64,000 bases of DNA from NCBI GenBank assembly GCA_029531795.1, contig JAPEIS010000013.1, forward strand, positions 2,294,001 through 2,358,000, read 5' to 3'. The notes beneath the pieces are model-generated. The model did not search any database. It saw only the letters and a program-made list of their open reading frames with translations, and was not told where the DNA came from. This DNA comes from Sclerotinia nivalis (Eukaryota; Ascomycota; Leotiomycetes; Helotiales; Sclerotiniaceae). Shown in pieces: positions 12,946-24,674 of the stretch; the first letter of the stretch is position 1; every line of letters begins with the position of its first letter. Position numbers and translations under genes: made by a program.

Positions 12946-13590
12946 CTATTTACCCGACGATGAATTTTCGGTCGAATCCCATTTTCTCGGTCCATATATG
13001 CAGGAAATCAAAAGTGCTTCAGTTTCGGGCCATTGATCTTCAAAATATGGGGCACGTTTATATGTTTCCAAACGGTACAAAGCCAACTTGGTCTTCTTGG
13101 TCTGCGGTTTGTAGAAGCTTGTATTCATCCTTGGTAGTGAAGACTGTAATTGGAGGATTTTCGGGATCTCCTGGAAAACTTCATGCAACCCAAAAACGCC
13201 ATCAAGGACGCATAGAGCACGAGTTCTTTTTGAGAAATTTTCTTTCTGGTATCCACCTGATGTTAGGATGACTGGTATATCTTCAGCATAAAGTCAGAAA
13301 GGTTTAAGACATTCTCGCGTATTGATGCTTCCGGAATTACAATTGTAAGGTCTTACAGGGGGGACAATAGTGTAGCTCTAATTTAGGATCTAGGGAGAAC
13401 TATGGAGATAGAAAAATCAAAGTTTTCGTCTCCATATTTAATGACATAAACCGGAGCCGTCACAAACGGCTTTGGTGTTATAGCTACAAACCTATCATAC
13501 GAAAGGGCTTTAGGTAGCTGATGCCAGATGGTTTGTCCCGTCGTCCATATCCTCGGTATACTTCGGGATATTAATCACGTGGTATTCACT
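12946..13590 (-). other. Unrecognised protein-like open frames
   Basis: Two long minus-strand frames look coding by composition but have no start codon of their own and no family I recognise. One runs from about 13590 to 13386 and contains IWHQLPKALSYDRFVAITPK and a closing VLPRS stop. The other runs from about 13255 to 12946 and contains VFGLHEVFQEIPKIL and YRLETYKRAPYFEDQWPE. They could be exons of one small gene or a decayed remnant. No further gene is seen between 13590 and 14248, or between 12713 and 12945. Confidence 0.3.
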
Positions 13591-14248
13591 GGTGTTGACG
13601 CTACCGCCCCGGCAACGAGAAATCGAATTATTATATAGTTCGGTGATTTTATAGTTCTAGTTCTTTAGGAAAAAACAATACGAGCATTAATGATATATCT
13701 TATTGAAGCTTCACTTCCCCATATACGTTCCTATCGACAATGCTTAGAGAGAAACATCAAAACGCGAGTCCTAGTTAATCCACTCCATGAACCTCTCTAT
13801 ACTCAATTAAAGTTTGATCTGCAGGGCCAGTTTGCGCACCAATAATTCATATAAGAAAAAGAAAAATACGACTAAGCCTTAAGGATGTAGAATGCATAGA
13901 CCATGCCTGCAGGAAATACATGTCAGCGACATCCCTCTGATGATATTGTGGGTCGCGGTGATGAGAGTTCTGTTGAATGTTATAATAAGGTGGCTTTCCC
14001 AAATCTATACCGAATATTTCTGAGTATATCTAAAAGTAGGAATCAACAAATTTTCATATAATTCCTCCAACACTCTAGCCCAGATAAACAACCAAAGCCA
14101 GAACGATGTGTTCAATAGCCCAAACTGCTGTCCAACAAAATATTGAAAGATTGGAAGCATTTTCATTGACGAATGCTGAAAGATATCAAATCGACTGCAA
14201 TCGCAAATATTGAACACACACTGAACCCAACCGATATTTCCAGCCACC

Positions 14249-15502
14249 TCATGGATTAGACGGATTAGAAGAACTCGAACCATGCATGCTTTTCCGCTGT
14301 GGTCTCAACTCCGGATTATTAGCCATCTCCAAACTATAAAACTCAGCCTCCTGCATCAACCCCAAATTGACCAGCAGAATAACCAATCCAAATTCCTCCA
14401 CATCCTCTCCTATATGATCCTGTAAAAATTTATAGAAGATTTCTTTTTCCTCATCACTTGCACTGGCTGTCTGGCGCGCAACATCGACTAAACGACAACA
14501 GATATTGAGCCAGCGTTCTATTCTTTTGGGTATTGTGGTGGCTTCGTGTTGTCGAAATTCGATGGTATGTTTAAAAGGGTCCGGGTAAGGCTCATCGAGG
14601 AATTGGATGTTGTATCCAAGTCGGGTATCTTCATCTGATTTGAACATTTTGACGATTTCGGCTCTTGATTTGGCATTGAATATCGCAGTTAAAGAATCTC
14701 GTTCCGAGCGGGCGGGAGCTGGTACCGTGGGTAGTTTCCTTCGTTTTCTGTCGAGCATTCTATTGTGTTTCCAATCTTTATCACTGCAGCTGAAATTCTT
14801 CCCTGGTTCGTAATTCTCGTTGATATTTGCATGATCGCGAAGTGAATATGAGTATTTGTTCTGGATTCGATGTGAAGGATGGCATTGTTCAAGTTGTCGT
14901 TCGAACGTGAATATAAGGGCCATCAAATTCTTCAAGACATCAAGACTGAATTCCTTTTTCCCGAGCCCAACATGAATATGCAAACCACAAGATTGATTGC
15001 AATTCAGCCGGTATCTGCGTGTTATAACGCGGAGAACATCCCTGATATGACGAACATTCCATGGGCTAAACATAAGTGCAGGTGTACATATCTCAACTTT
15101 GTACCATTTGTATGTCTTGACCTGGGCGGTTGGGAATTGAATGGTATCATCGTGCTTGACAATCCATAATACATCACTTGGGTCCGGTCCTTTGTCCAAA
15201 TCACCATTCTCCCAAGCTTTACGATCCCGTTCCAGCTGAATTTGAGATGCAGCACGAAATCCATTGGTTTTTAATGTATTCACGATATGCAATTGAACAT
15301 TGAGTTCACGATCGATATCTGAGAGAGTGCTGGTAACTGTTTCGGGGTAATCAACAGGGGCGTCAATCGAGTATATCTCACGACCATCTTCCGGTTCGGG
15401 GTCTTCAGTTCCTAATGAGAGAGTTGCGAGGGCGAATTCAAATTCGATTCCAAATCCAAGACGTTCATCCCATTGAACTCCCTTGAGCTCAAAGTTCAAC
15501 AT
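14249..15502 (-). CDS. Putative amidoligase (amidoligase_2 family, glutamine-synthetase-like fold)
   Basis: Single exon, 417 aa. Family marks in order: GIEFEFALA near residues 17-25 (acidic metal or ATP-binding residues), KVEICTPALMFSPW near 130-145, the CGLHIHVG motif near 172-179, and TIEFRQHEATT near 313-323. These correspond to the catalytic core of COOH-NH2 ligases related to glutamine synthetase and gamma-glutamylcysteine ligase (PF12224). Fungal copies are common but uncharacterised, and the substrate is unknown. The C-terminus ends in a Ser/Asn/Pro tail. The ATG at 15502 lies a few residues ahead of the first conserved strand, so the start is plausible. Confidence 0.8.
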   Translation of the reverse strand: MLNFELKGVQWDERLGFGIEFEFALATLSLGTEDPEPEDGREIYSIDAPVDYPETVTSTLSDIDRELNVQLHIVNTLKTNGFRAASQIQLERDRKAWENGDLDKGPDPSDVLWIVKHDDTIQFPTAQVKTYKWYKVEICTPALMFSPWNVRHIRDVLRVITRRYRLNCNQSCGLHIHVGLGKKEFSLDVLKNLMALIFTFERQLEQCHPSHRIQNKYSYSLRDHANINENYEPGKNFSCSDKDWKHNRMLDRKRRKLPTVPAPARSERDSLTAIFNAKSRAEIVKMFKSDEDTRLGYNIQFLDEPYPDPFKHTIEFRQHEATTIPKRIERWLNICCRLVDVARQTASASDEEKEIFYKFLQDHIGEDVEEFGLVILLVNLGLMQEAEFYSLEMANNPELRPQRKSMHGSSSSNPSNP

Positions 15503-15932
15503 GAGCGCAGCAGCATTTCTTCTTCCGAGAAGAGGTGTTACGTTTTCTTCCTGGAAATCATTTTAAATTTCGATGTTGAACAGAGATAAATACATCTTAT
15601 TTGTTTGTAGAAGCTTCCATAGAATTACTGGTCAGTCAATTTTGAAACATGAGGTTGAAAGAAATTGCTCGTGTGAACCTAAAAGACAAAGAACAGTTAC
15701 ATCGTTTTGAATTCATCAATGAAAGGAAGATAGGCTATGGATAATGGAAGTCTCCACATTGTAGCATCATCCATCTATGGGAATTGGAAACAGATCAGCC
15801 TTTCATAGGGACAAAAGCACTAGCTGGGTTTCCGGAGCAATGTAGATGCTTCCAGGAATATGATAGAATAGACACATAAAATAAAATTAACATCAAGACA
15901 AACTAGTCAAGTGATACTTTCATTTCACATCA
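15503..15932. other. Intergenic
   Basis: No gene. It should contain the promoter of the amidoligase gene and the 3' end of the next minus-strand gene. Confidence 0.5.
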
Positions 15933-17672
15933 TTACCATGTTCTACCTCCTGTACTGGGAGGTGGTGGTCTCCGATCCTCCACTTCTCCAATTCTCCTTT
16001 CAGGTAGCACATCCTTTGCCCTCTTTATCCTATCGCTCACTACACTCTCCTCTGCCTCCCATCGTCCAGTCGTCTCTACCTTTCCTCCAAATCCTAACCA
16101 TCCACTCTTAGCATTCTCTCCGTTGGCTTTCTTCAGTCTCTCTTCTTCCGCTAGACTTCTAACCATCTTCTGCCAATTGCCCAATGCGACTTCTAGGCAT
16201 GACTTACAGACCTTCCTCGAATCCTTATCTAACCCCCTTCTCTTCCTTAATTCTACTTCCGATATATCAACCGCCTCTCTTGTCCATGCCAGGCCATCTT
16301 CTTTGCTCTTTATACCGGCGTTAGAGGTGTAAAGAATCTCTCCGATGTATGTCATAAGGATGCCTTCCTCGCAAAGTTCTTTAGGGGTGCGCAAAGGCGG
16401 AGATGTGCCATCAGATGGAGGAGGTGGATAGGCGGGTGGCGAAAGAGTTTCTTTGAGGAACTTCCACACAGCCTTCCACATTGGTGGTTCTTCGTCATCC
16501 GTGATGAGTGTATCAATCATAGATTCTTTTGGAGCTGGAAGATTCTTCCTCGCCCGAAGAATTGAAAGAAAGATGGGAAGAGATTTCGAGATATTAGAAC
16601 TTGTTGCGTGGTGAATTGCAAGTGCTGTGCTTGTATTCAACAAATTTTCAGATGGTAGGCCTGCATTAACATTTAATGTATGGGTATTGGGATCGATCAA
16701 TGGAGATGACGAGCCCGAAGAAGTCGAAATGTCGATGGCCCATTTGTACATTTCCATAGCTGCTTCTGGGGCTTTCTTAAAATCCAACCAAGCAGCATAT
16801 GCCAAAGCTGCATCTACCTTTTGCTTTTCCGTAAATCCTTTCGTGGTAAGAATACGCATGTAGAATTTCTCCGGCGGATCGTAAGCCTTGACGCAATTTT
16901 CCTCCTTCGGCGGAGGTGGTGAACCAACTTTGATTGGTTTTGGTTTTGGATTCGATGGACCACGCATTTGGTTTTTGGGGAACCATATATCTCTTGTCGT
17001 ATCATTAACCCAATCATCCAAATGTTCTGCTGTATTCGCCGCTCCCATCAAAACCCCATAGTATCCTCTTCTCCATTCCTCTGACTTCTTCGTGATATCA
17101 TAACCAGCTTTGCCAACCCCGGCAACCAAGATTCCTCCCTCATCCTGTTCTTCTATGCCCTTTCCATCCAGTTTCGGATCCTCTAGTCTCTCCAAAAGCT
17201 CCCGATATCCTATGCCCAAATTCTGCCAGTTGACAGGAATCAATCTCTCCAATCCTTCTTCTCCTTCCTCATTATCCATAGTCATCCTATAAATGACCCT
17301 CGTTCTCCATCTCCATTCTCCCGGGCTAGGGAATTTGTGATTGAGCCATTCTTGATGGATTCCCCATGCCATAAATAAGAACAAATTAACACCAACATAG
17401 ATGAATATTATATATTTCCCAGCTTTGATGAATTCAGATTTCAGCCATTTTTTTGTTTCGGTGGAAATGTATCGAGCGACGGGAGGTTTGCGATGGGTAG
17501 AAGAGAGGTAAGGGAATTGAGGACGAGGGGTAGGACGGCGAAAGGTTGTACGAGTGAGAGATTGGGAAAAACCCGGGTTGAGGCTTTGTGTGAAGAAGCG
17601 TGGTGATGGAGTATTGGGTGGCCGAAAAGGTCGAAGAAAAGGTATTCTGCGTATTGGAAGCCGTGGACGCAT
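15933..17672 (-). CDS. Mgr3-like mitochondrial inner-membrane TPR-type protein
   Basis: Single exon, 579 aa. The N-terminus is Arg-rich and lacks acidic residues (RPRLPIRRIPFLRPFRPPN), typical of a mitochondrial presequence. One membrane segment follows at about residues 86-103 (IIFIYVGVNLFLFMAW). The body contains helical repeat-like segments, for example KVDAALAYAAWLDFKKAPEA and ALGNWQKMVRSLAEEERL. This arrangement fits fungal Mgr3-type adaptors of the i-AAA protease supercomplex, which present substrates to Yme1. I recognise the architecture and several phrases of the filamentous-fungal family, but the identity with yeast Mgr3 is inference. A generic mitochondrial TPR protein is the alternative. 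Confidence 0.6.
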   Translation of the reverse strand: MRPRLPIRRIPFLRPFRPPNTPSPRFFTQSLNPGFSQSLTRTTFRRPTPRPQFPYLSSTHRKPPVARYISTETKKWLKSEFIKAGKYIIFIYVGVNLFLFMAWGIHQEWLNHKFPSPGEWRWRTRVIYRMTMDNEEGEEGLERLIPVNWQNLGIGYRELLERLEDPKLDGKGIEEQDEGGILVAGVGKAGYDITKKSEEWRRGYYGVLMGAANTAEHLDDWVNDTTRDIWFPKNQMRGPSNPKPKPIKVGSPPPPKEENCVKAYDPPEKFYMRILTTKGFTEKQKVDAALAYAAWLDFKKAPEAAMEMYKWAIDISTSSGSSSPLIDPNTHTLNVNAGLPSENLLNTSTALAIHHATSSNISKSLPIFLSILRARKNLPAPKESMIDTLITDDEEPPMWKAVWKFLKETLSPPAYPPPPSDGTSPPLRTPKELCEEGILMTYIGEILYTSNAGIKSKEDGLAWTREAVDISEVELRKRRGLDKDSRKVCKSCLEVALGNWQKMVRSLAEEERLKKANGENAKSGWLGFGGKVETTGRWEAEESVVSDRIKRAKDVLPERRIGEVEDRRPPPPSTGGRTW

Positions 17673-18377
17673 TATGAAATGGAAGATATTATTTCGTGAT
17701 TGGTGAAGCTGATCTGATGAATATTTGGGAAATGTTGGAGTAAACTTTTAGGCTTCGGTCGCAAGTTTTTCCAGCCGGTTTGAAGCCTGTACGCACAGCA
17801 GAAGCACCGGGGATTGGAACATTTTTACTACCAAGATACAAATGGGAAACTCATAATTATCTTCCGATTAGATAGGTTACTGAAGTTATTACTTCTTTTT
17901 AAGCAGTAGTCCTTCATCAATAATTTTCTATTCATACTCGTAATATAATATATCAATGGTTCATCGTCTCTATCCTCATTCTCCGGAGCGACACATTGCA
18001 TTCTATCTTAAAAGTGGAAGAGTAGGCAAGAGAATCCTCCCTTTATGCCGAAGGAAAAATTACGTAGTCGCTCAGAAGCTGGTGAAGATATCATGTAGTA
18101 ATGGAGGACGTTTCTTTGTATTTATTGACCATTACGACGGTTTGGATCACAACTGGTATCTCGCCGCAAATAAACCATTAACCTTAACTGCTTGAAACCA
18201 CACCATTAAGCCAATCTTCTCATGATCAAATGCGCGTGGCTCCTTCCGAATAGTGGCATGGTTTCCCTTTGCAGTTGTACCAAAAAGATCTCCCACGGCA
18301 TACCATTTCGTTTGAAAGTCCAGTCTGCAAAGGATTAATGAAATTTTCTTTCTCAAGCTGCACCTGTTTGGGTATCA
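17673..18377. other. Intergenic
   Basis: No supported gene. It holds the promoter of the Mgr3-like gene and the 3' flank of the Arb2-domain gene. Confidence 0.5.
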
Positions 18378-19724
18378 CTACTCCTCGACTGCCTTCCTAT
18401 CACCACCTTCCCCTTTCTCAATTTTCAGCTCAACTCCATCCTGTCTTTCTTCATCACCAAATCCCTCATCCCCAAACCCCATGTCTTCGCAGTCTTCTTC
18501 ACCATCATCTATCCTCACAAAGGTTGGATTTACATACTCTCCACCTTGACTGTCCCAATCCGCAACCTCATGAAAGAAGTCAATCACAGTGTGGTAACCT
18601 TTGGGCAAGAGGCATTCTGTATAATAAGATTCACCCAAACTGAAGACCGGACTTCCAAATGCCGTGACATGTCGAGTACCATGAGGACCTGCGAGGTAGG
18701 TGCCTTCGGGTTCGGGAGAGTTCAGGTAGACACGACCGCGGGCTTCTAACCATTCGAGGAAAAGAGGATTCTTGTAGTCAATGGAATGCCACCATGTAGC
18801 TAGCGCTGCAAAGGCTTGCATGCGAGATCCCCATTTTTTCCAATTTTCCAAGTTGTCCAAGAAACGAGATACGCCCATAGCACCTTCAGAAACCCCAATT
18901 ACATCAATTTTGGCAACCTTTGGCATGAGTTCTTCAATGACATGGTTGAATATATAATCAATATGTTCATCCGTGGTACGGTTTCCAGGTACCGTGTTCT
19001 TGATAGCATCAAGACGCACGGTTTTCTCGACACAACTAGATTGAGGTAAAGCGGACCAGGTCACCAAAGTGACGGCTTTTTGACCTCGACGGTACCAATA
19101 AATTTGACCCATGTTGGCGAGGATGATGGCTGGCGGCTCCGATTCTCCAGGACATGCACCCTTCTCTTGGATATATTTGACCATATTGACAGCAGAACCA
19201 GCGTTGATTCCACCTGCACCGCCTAAGACACGATGAGCAAAAACTCCGATATCATCCTTAGGTTCATAGAATAGGATGATGACTCGAGAAGCAGTAGAAA
19301 GGTTGGATGAGGTTAGGATGTGGATGTGAGGGGAAGTTTCGGTAACATTGAGAGGGAGAAAAACTTTCTTGAGGCCAAGGTTGAGAAGGCGTTCTACTAC
19401 TATATCGTGGATGGCATCTAAGCTTTGTTTTAGTTTCATTGAAAAACTGTAGGTAAGAAGTGGGAACACACGATTCATAGCTTCGCGTTGAAGTTGATTG
19501 TAACGATCATTTTTGGTAAGGAAGAACTTAAAGTAAGCCTTTGGATTTTCGATGGAACGGATCTCATCTTTCTCATTGATGAAGTATCTGAGCATAAGTT
19601 AGAAATCTCCGCAAGCTTGAATATATGGATATAGAAATGATGAATGAAATACATACCCAAGTCCTTCTAAAGTAGGTTCAAATTTAGGATCTTTTGGAAG
19701 ACCCGATGGAAGTCGACGAAACAT
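18378..19724 (-). CDS. Arb2-domain protein
   Basis: Two exons, 19724-19657 and 19587-18378, with a 69-nt intron (donor GTATGT, acceptor CTCAG), giving 425 aa. The small first exon encodes MFRRLPSGLPKDPKF and joins to GYFINEKDEIRSIENP, which is the family's usual N-terminus. The core is an alpha/beta-hydrolase-like domain with a GVSEGAMG nucleophile-elbow-like motif at about residue 265 and a C-terminal HTVIDFF. In fission yeast, Arb2 belongs to the Argonaute siRNA chaperone complex, and a related domain ends the Hda1 histone deacetylase. The filamentous-fungal stand-alone proteins have no established role. The tail is acidic (EDCEDMGFGDEGFGDEE). Confidence 0.8.
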
Positions 19725-20667
19725 GGTGATATTATGCTGAAGTATATTTTCGAGTTGAAAGTCTTCACAAACAGGTCAAATTGACTTTAGTTGAGTCGAG
19801 GGGAAATGGCTTTGAGAAGAAGTTGAGAAGATGTTAAAAATCACGAGAAAGAGGGGTCATGGAGGAAAGTCAATCTACTGAGTGAATGAAGTGAAACTCA
19901 ATACTGAAGTTGAAAAGGTGTAGAAGTGAATCTGTATATCACAAATCAATTTTGGAGAAGATAGATAGTGCTCAACTTTGAAGTCTCATCTTAATTTCTA
20001 TACTATATTGATGGTGGTGGTTGTTTGATGGATTTGTTTGTGTTTGCAGTAATAAGGGTGGCAGAGAGGACGGAAATGAAAGTTTGCTGCAAGGCTATGT
20101 ATAAAAATAAATCGGGTAACTGCAGTTGTGAGAAGAGAATCGAAAAAACCATAGTACTTTGAAAAGCATACATCAATGATGTCGACAATGATGAATCTTC
20201 TTATGATGGCCACCTATTTAGAATCACTGATTTTCAGCCTTTGCATACATATGAAGATGTTTTATATCTTGTTATCCACTGAAGGTTGAGATTCGGGTTA
20301 TCTACAACCTGGCCTAGAAATGATGTTTTGCATGACTTCAAATATTTGGCAAACAAAAATCTATTCAGAAATGCATAGAAATCTGAGTCCTATATGACTT
20401 CCAGGTACAACAAATAAAGTACTTCTGTTCTTCATTCATTCATTTCTTCCCACCCCACCTACCAGCTCTAAATCCGCATCTGTGGTGCCAAAAGCAAGCT
20501 TCATCCCCACGCCTGTATATGTTACACATCAAACGTCTTGAGTTTTCCTACAATCGTACATTCGTAATCGGGCTCGTAGCTTTCGATTTCTTCGGTGCTT
20601 GCTCGCAGGTTCATATATCTCTTGTTTCCTCTCACTCCATCATTCTTTCAGCCAGAATATCCACTCT
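19725..20667. other. Intergenic
   Basis: No gene supported. Small frames near 19998-20213 and 20519-20839 overlap promoter or UTR sequence and, on the plus strand, are shadows of the uS14m gene. Confidence 0.5.
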
Positions 20668-21264
20668 TTACCAACTAGCCTTCTTGACACCAGGTAAATC
20701 TCCCGACAGCGCATTCATTCTGAAGTTGTACTGTAGTCACAAGTATATGATCAGCATAGCTCGCATAGCCTATTTCCATTCTTTCATCCCGTTACATCCT
20801 GAAGCCATTATAAAAGAGCACATACCCTCGACATCTTGAAATCCCTCAAGATACCTCTTCCCTTACCCCCAAGAATACATCTATTCCTGATCTGAGTTGG
20901 TCTTGTATAACAATGCATTTGTGTCAACTCCAGTTGTGCTTGAAAACGAACACGGGGGGATAGTGAGAGATTGCGGATTATGTAGCGAAGGGCTTGTCTG
21001 TTTTTGAGAAAAGTTGTATGTCAGCCATTGGCGCTTCAGTATAGACCGAGACAGATAGGAACAAGAATATTCATGACTTGCTAAAGTGGACAATAGACTG
21101 AAGGCGCAGGAGGGTTCAAATATTGAGGAAGGTAGAATTGGAAAGAGAAGAACGTACCTTTCAGTCTCATACTCAGCGAACACTTTCCGCTTGGTATGGT
21201 CACGAATGACTTTGATGTTTATGAAGCATCCTAAGTCGAGCTTTTTAGCTCGAAACATAGACAT
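20668..21264 (-). CDS. MRP2: Mitochondrial small-subunit ribosomal protein uS14m
   Basis: Three exons, 21264-21158, 20997-20826 and 20730-20668, encoding 113 aa with introns of 160 and 95 nt. The product starts MSMFRAKKLDLG and contains KVIRDHTKRKVFAEYETERQ, then RYIIRNLSLSPRVR, YTRPTQIRNRCILGGKGRG, the rRNA-binding core FKMSRYNFR, and ends LPGVKKASW. This is the full-length fungal mitochondrial S14 family, and all joins are in phase with standard splice sites. It is a component of the mitoribosomal small subunit head. A second in-frame ATG lies two codons downstream at 21258. Confidence 0.93.
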
Positions 21265-22243
21265 ATTGAGGACTGTGGGAGTTGAACTCGGAGTGACTGT
21301 TGAAATTGATGTCAAGGCATGGATATCGTGAATTGGGCGAATTGAGAAAATGTTGATGCCTTATGGTCAAGGTTAAAGATTACAAATCTACGAACGATGA
21401 AGCAAGAAAATGTTTCCCCCCTTAAGCTTCACAAAACAACATCACACGAGCGAGACTCTATTTCAATTTCTAAATATTCACATCTATCTATAATCGAATA
21501 CCCTCGATGAACAACTCAATGTCAGACCTACTTTATTTGTAACTCTGAAGCAGCAAGCACATAAGGTTACTACAGGAGACACCCCAGATCAGGCCCACTG
21601 GCGGCTCTGATATATGGTCCATGAAGGGCTACTGGTAGTAATCTCCCCCCTTCCTTCATTGTGTTAGGTAGTCCTTTACTTGTGATTTACATGTTGTGCT
21701 TCGAATAGAAACAGAGTATCTTGCAAATTGAATGATTTCATTGTCGAAAATATCATGTCCAGCTAGTTGCTGGATACAGTGTCCTATTGCCTCATTCGCT
21801 GCTGCTTTAAATTTCCAGCCCCAGAATTGAGCAGTGCCATTGGGGTCATTACCTCTCAAAGCTGTCAATGCGATAAACTTCGGCAACTCGAAAGCATATT
21901 CAGACTTTCCATCCTTTCCTTCTGAATGGGTTAAGAGGAATGCAATTTCCCATTCTACTTGATTGGATTATTCAATGTCCACGATGCAACACTTCATCTT
22001 CTAATTTTTTTTTTACGAATTCACTATTCAATTCAAATTTTAGTTCTATTATTATTATTATATTCTACTTTCATCACCGCGACTTTACAAGTATTACATT
22101 TTGGAAATATATCTTGAAGCCCGGAAGATTGTCTTACAATGTTTACATTTACATTCATTCCACTTCAGCCGCAAATACCCCCGTCTGAAGCTCCTATATT
22201 CCAACCTCAGCCACATGCACCCAGTACTCACAAAGTCCTATCC
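21265..22243. other. Intergenic
   Basis: No supported gene. A 76-codon minus-strand frame at 21656-21886 (contains NGTAQFWGWKFKAAANEA) is of reasonable composition but unrecognised. Confidence 0.45.
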
Positions 22244-23298
22244 ATGGACGAGCTTGAATTAGCTGCAATGCCTCCAGAGCCTGAGTGATATGCTCCTCCC
22301 ACTTCCAATCCCAGACCCTAACATTTCTCAGAGAGCTAGAGATGAAAATCGCCGTAATATTTGTAGGGAAGGCCAGGGCGATATATGAAATGTTTTTTGA
22401 CATTTTATATAAAGCCTCCCCGTACTTTCGGAATATTTACGACAATCAGCCCGAGGAGGACAAGAACCTCAATTTTTATATGGAAGAGGAATGTGATGTT
22501 TTTGGAAACTTCATTCATTTTCTCACTTACAAGAGCATTTGCGCTCCAGGCTCTCCTATACCCGAGACATCGTCATTGCTCGAGCTATACTATGTTGCAG
22601 TCAAATTCCAGGTCAATCAACTTCAAAATAAAATTATGGATCTATTATTTATCACGCCGGGCACTCCACATGAATGGGACATTAAACGTTTGTATAACAA
22701 GACAAACGCTTCATCGAAGCTACGTTGGTTTGTCGCTGTCAAAATTGCGTGCTGGGCTCTCTGTCCAAGTCTAGAAAGGGGGATACCAGCCTTGAAAAGC
22801 TCAAGCGAATGTAAATTGCTGAGAGTCGCACAAGAGGTTCCCGAGTTTGCATGTGATATCTTCCGAGCTCAGCTCACATATCATTTCCATCAATGGCCAA
22901 AATCTTTCTCCAGTGGATCATTCCGTACCTGCGAATTTCACATCCATGCCCGCAACGACAAATGCCCTATAACAGGTGCTCGATTTCAAATTTCTGATAG
23001 CTTCGTTGCTAGTCGAAATCTAGAAGGAGTTTTAATGAATAGTTCATCTGGAGGAGTTTTAGGAAAGAGATCACGCAAGCAAAAGTACTCTGAGGGTAGC
23101 ACCAAGAGATCAGCTAAGAGAAATCTGAGGACGGTAATAATAGACTCCGAGGCTCTCACGGTGTTGGATGATGAGATATCAGAGACCCCTTCGATGATGA
23201 ATGAAGGAATAGCTCTTCAAGCGTCTTCACAGCAGATTCGAGACCGGATCCCAAAATCTAACAATTTCAACAGTGAGGATGATACCCTCAAGGACTAA
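22244..23298 (+). CDS. BTB/POZ-domain protein, copy 1
   Basis: Two exons, 22244-22284 and 22332-23298, 335 aa. The 47-nt intron has donor GTGATA, branch CCCTAAC and acceptor CTCAG. The tiny first exon encodes MDELELAAMPPEPE. The BTB fold begins right after the intron (IAVIFVGKARAIYEMFFDIL, ASPYFRNI) and continues with LELYYVAVKFQVNQLQNKIMD. A conserved region CEFHIHARNDKCPITG follows, then a basic, low-complexity tail (KRSRKQKYSEGS). It is the plus-strand relative of the two minus-strand BTB genes at 25-30 kb, sharing domain order and intron phase. Fungal BTB proteins of this type lack a known partner; Cul3 adaptor or scaffold functions are possible. The conserved hydrophobic lead strand is weaker than in copy 3. 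Confidence 0.75.
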
Positions 23299-24559
23299 TC
23301 GATCCCTTTATACAAGACTCGAAGACTACTCCCAAGTTCCCGCGAACGCAAATCTAGGGTGATAGTTTTGTAGACTCACCTTTTGTATATCTTCGTAATC
23401 TGCGGTGTCGATGAAGCTGGAAGGATTCAGACAAATAAGACAGGACGGTTACATGTTTTGAGGGTATCAATGTATTGATGAGTGTAAATATCAGCCAAAT
23501 CATTATTTAAGCAGAGCGTAGATTTGGAATGGCTGTTTTTTTTTGGGCAAGGACATCGCAACGAGAAAAGGAATTCAGACCTCAATTCGGCAAATCCCTT
23601 GGATGCAGACTCGATCCAAGAGACAGGGTAAACATATAATGCTTGTCTTCTATCTTATATCAGCAAAGAGCAAAGTTCAAGCTTCTTTACAGGATTACAG
23701 CGAGTATAATAAGACAAATCAGAATTGTTCAGCAATAGTGTAATTAAAATTATACTTTGTCTTTCAGCCTATGACTATGGCCTCTTGAATGTTCATGCTT
23801 GTGACCAGATTGAGGTATATTTTACACTGTAAACTCACATAATCGATAGTTTTCGTGCCTCATCTAAAACACGGAATACCAGTAAAAGATACCTTGGTGG
23901 TGAATACCAATAGTATTCTTCTGAAATCTATTTAAGAGAACAAACAGCCAGTGACCAAGGCAGATATAACATATAATATAAAGATTTATATATCCCGTCC
24001 ATTCTCTCAAGCTAGATGATCCATTCACCATATTTATGTATCTAGGTAGGTATACTAAAGGTTAATTAAGTAATCTACCGAACTTCTTTCTCTATATTAT
24101 CTTGTGAAATTCATGCAGCGTGTCCCGTAGCTAGCAGACTGGATATAAGTTCTTATTGTTTTAAATGATTCTACTCTGACCTCATCCACAACCCTTCAAA
24201 ATCTCGCATCCCTATCTAATTCACGAAATTCACTATTAAATTCATTCATTCATTGATACTAGTAACATAACATAATATCAATAAATCATCTCACGATCAT
24301 AACGAATGAATATAAGGAAAATCCAAATAGGGCTATACCGGTAGTATGTACAGAGTGTATTCTCAACTGCGAATATTTTATATACACACATTAAGCTTGC
24401 CTACTATAGAGTATAACCCCAAAAATCTATTCAGTGTTCATTCCCCCCCTTCACCCCACCAAGCCCAAAAACCCAAACTTCACCCCGACCCCACCCTACT
24501 CAAACTTCAGCCATATACCCTCTCCCATCTTATTCAATATCAAAAAACCAATCAACCAA
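23299..24559. other. Intergenic, AT-rich
   Basis: No gene. AT content rises between 23900 and 24330. Nothing beyond short random frames up to the tRNA. Confidence 0.55.
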
Positions 24560-24674
24560 GGGGCTGTAACTCAGTGGTAGAGTGCCTCGTTTGCAACTTC
24601 AAAAATCTCTCTCTTCGAGAGATCCTGAAAACTAATGCTCGATGAAGTCCAGGGTTCGACTCCCTGCCGCTCCA
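24560..24674 (+). tRNA. tRNA-Ala(UGC) with 43-nt intron
   Basis: Acceptor 24560-24566 (GGGGCTG) pairs with 24667-24673 (CCGCTCC). The third pair is the G3:U70 wobble that defines tRNA-Ala, and the discriminator is A. D-stem ACTC/GAGT, anticodon stem CCTCG, loop TTTGCA with anticodon UGC at 24592-24594. The intron is 24596-24638, directly after A37 as in other fungal tRNA introns, and contains a 7-bp hairpin (ATCTCTC/GAGAGAT). The T-arm is perfect: CAGGG, loop TTCGACT, CCCTG. Two mismatches spoil the helices: U6:C67 in the acceptor and C28:U42 in the anticodon stem. It could therefore be a poorly functional copy. Confidence 0.8.

Noticed and set aside
16123..16863. Plus-strand frames of 69-78 codons
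   Set aside because: Antisense shadows of the Mgr3-like gene, with codon choice mirroring the minus-strand gene.
24346..24645. 99-codon plus-strand frame covering the tRNA
   Set aside because: Overlaps the tRNA and its intron; composition is random.
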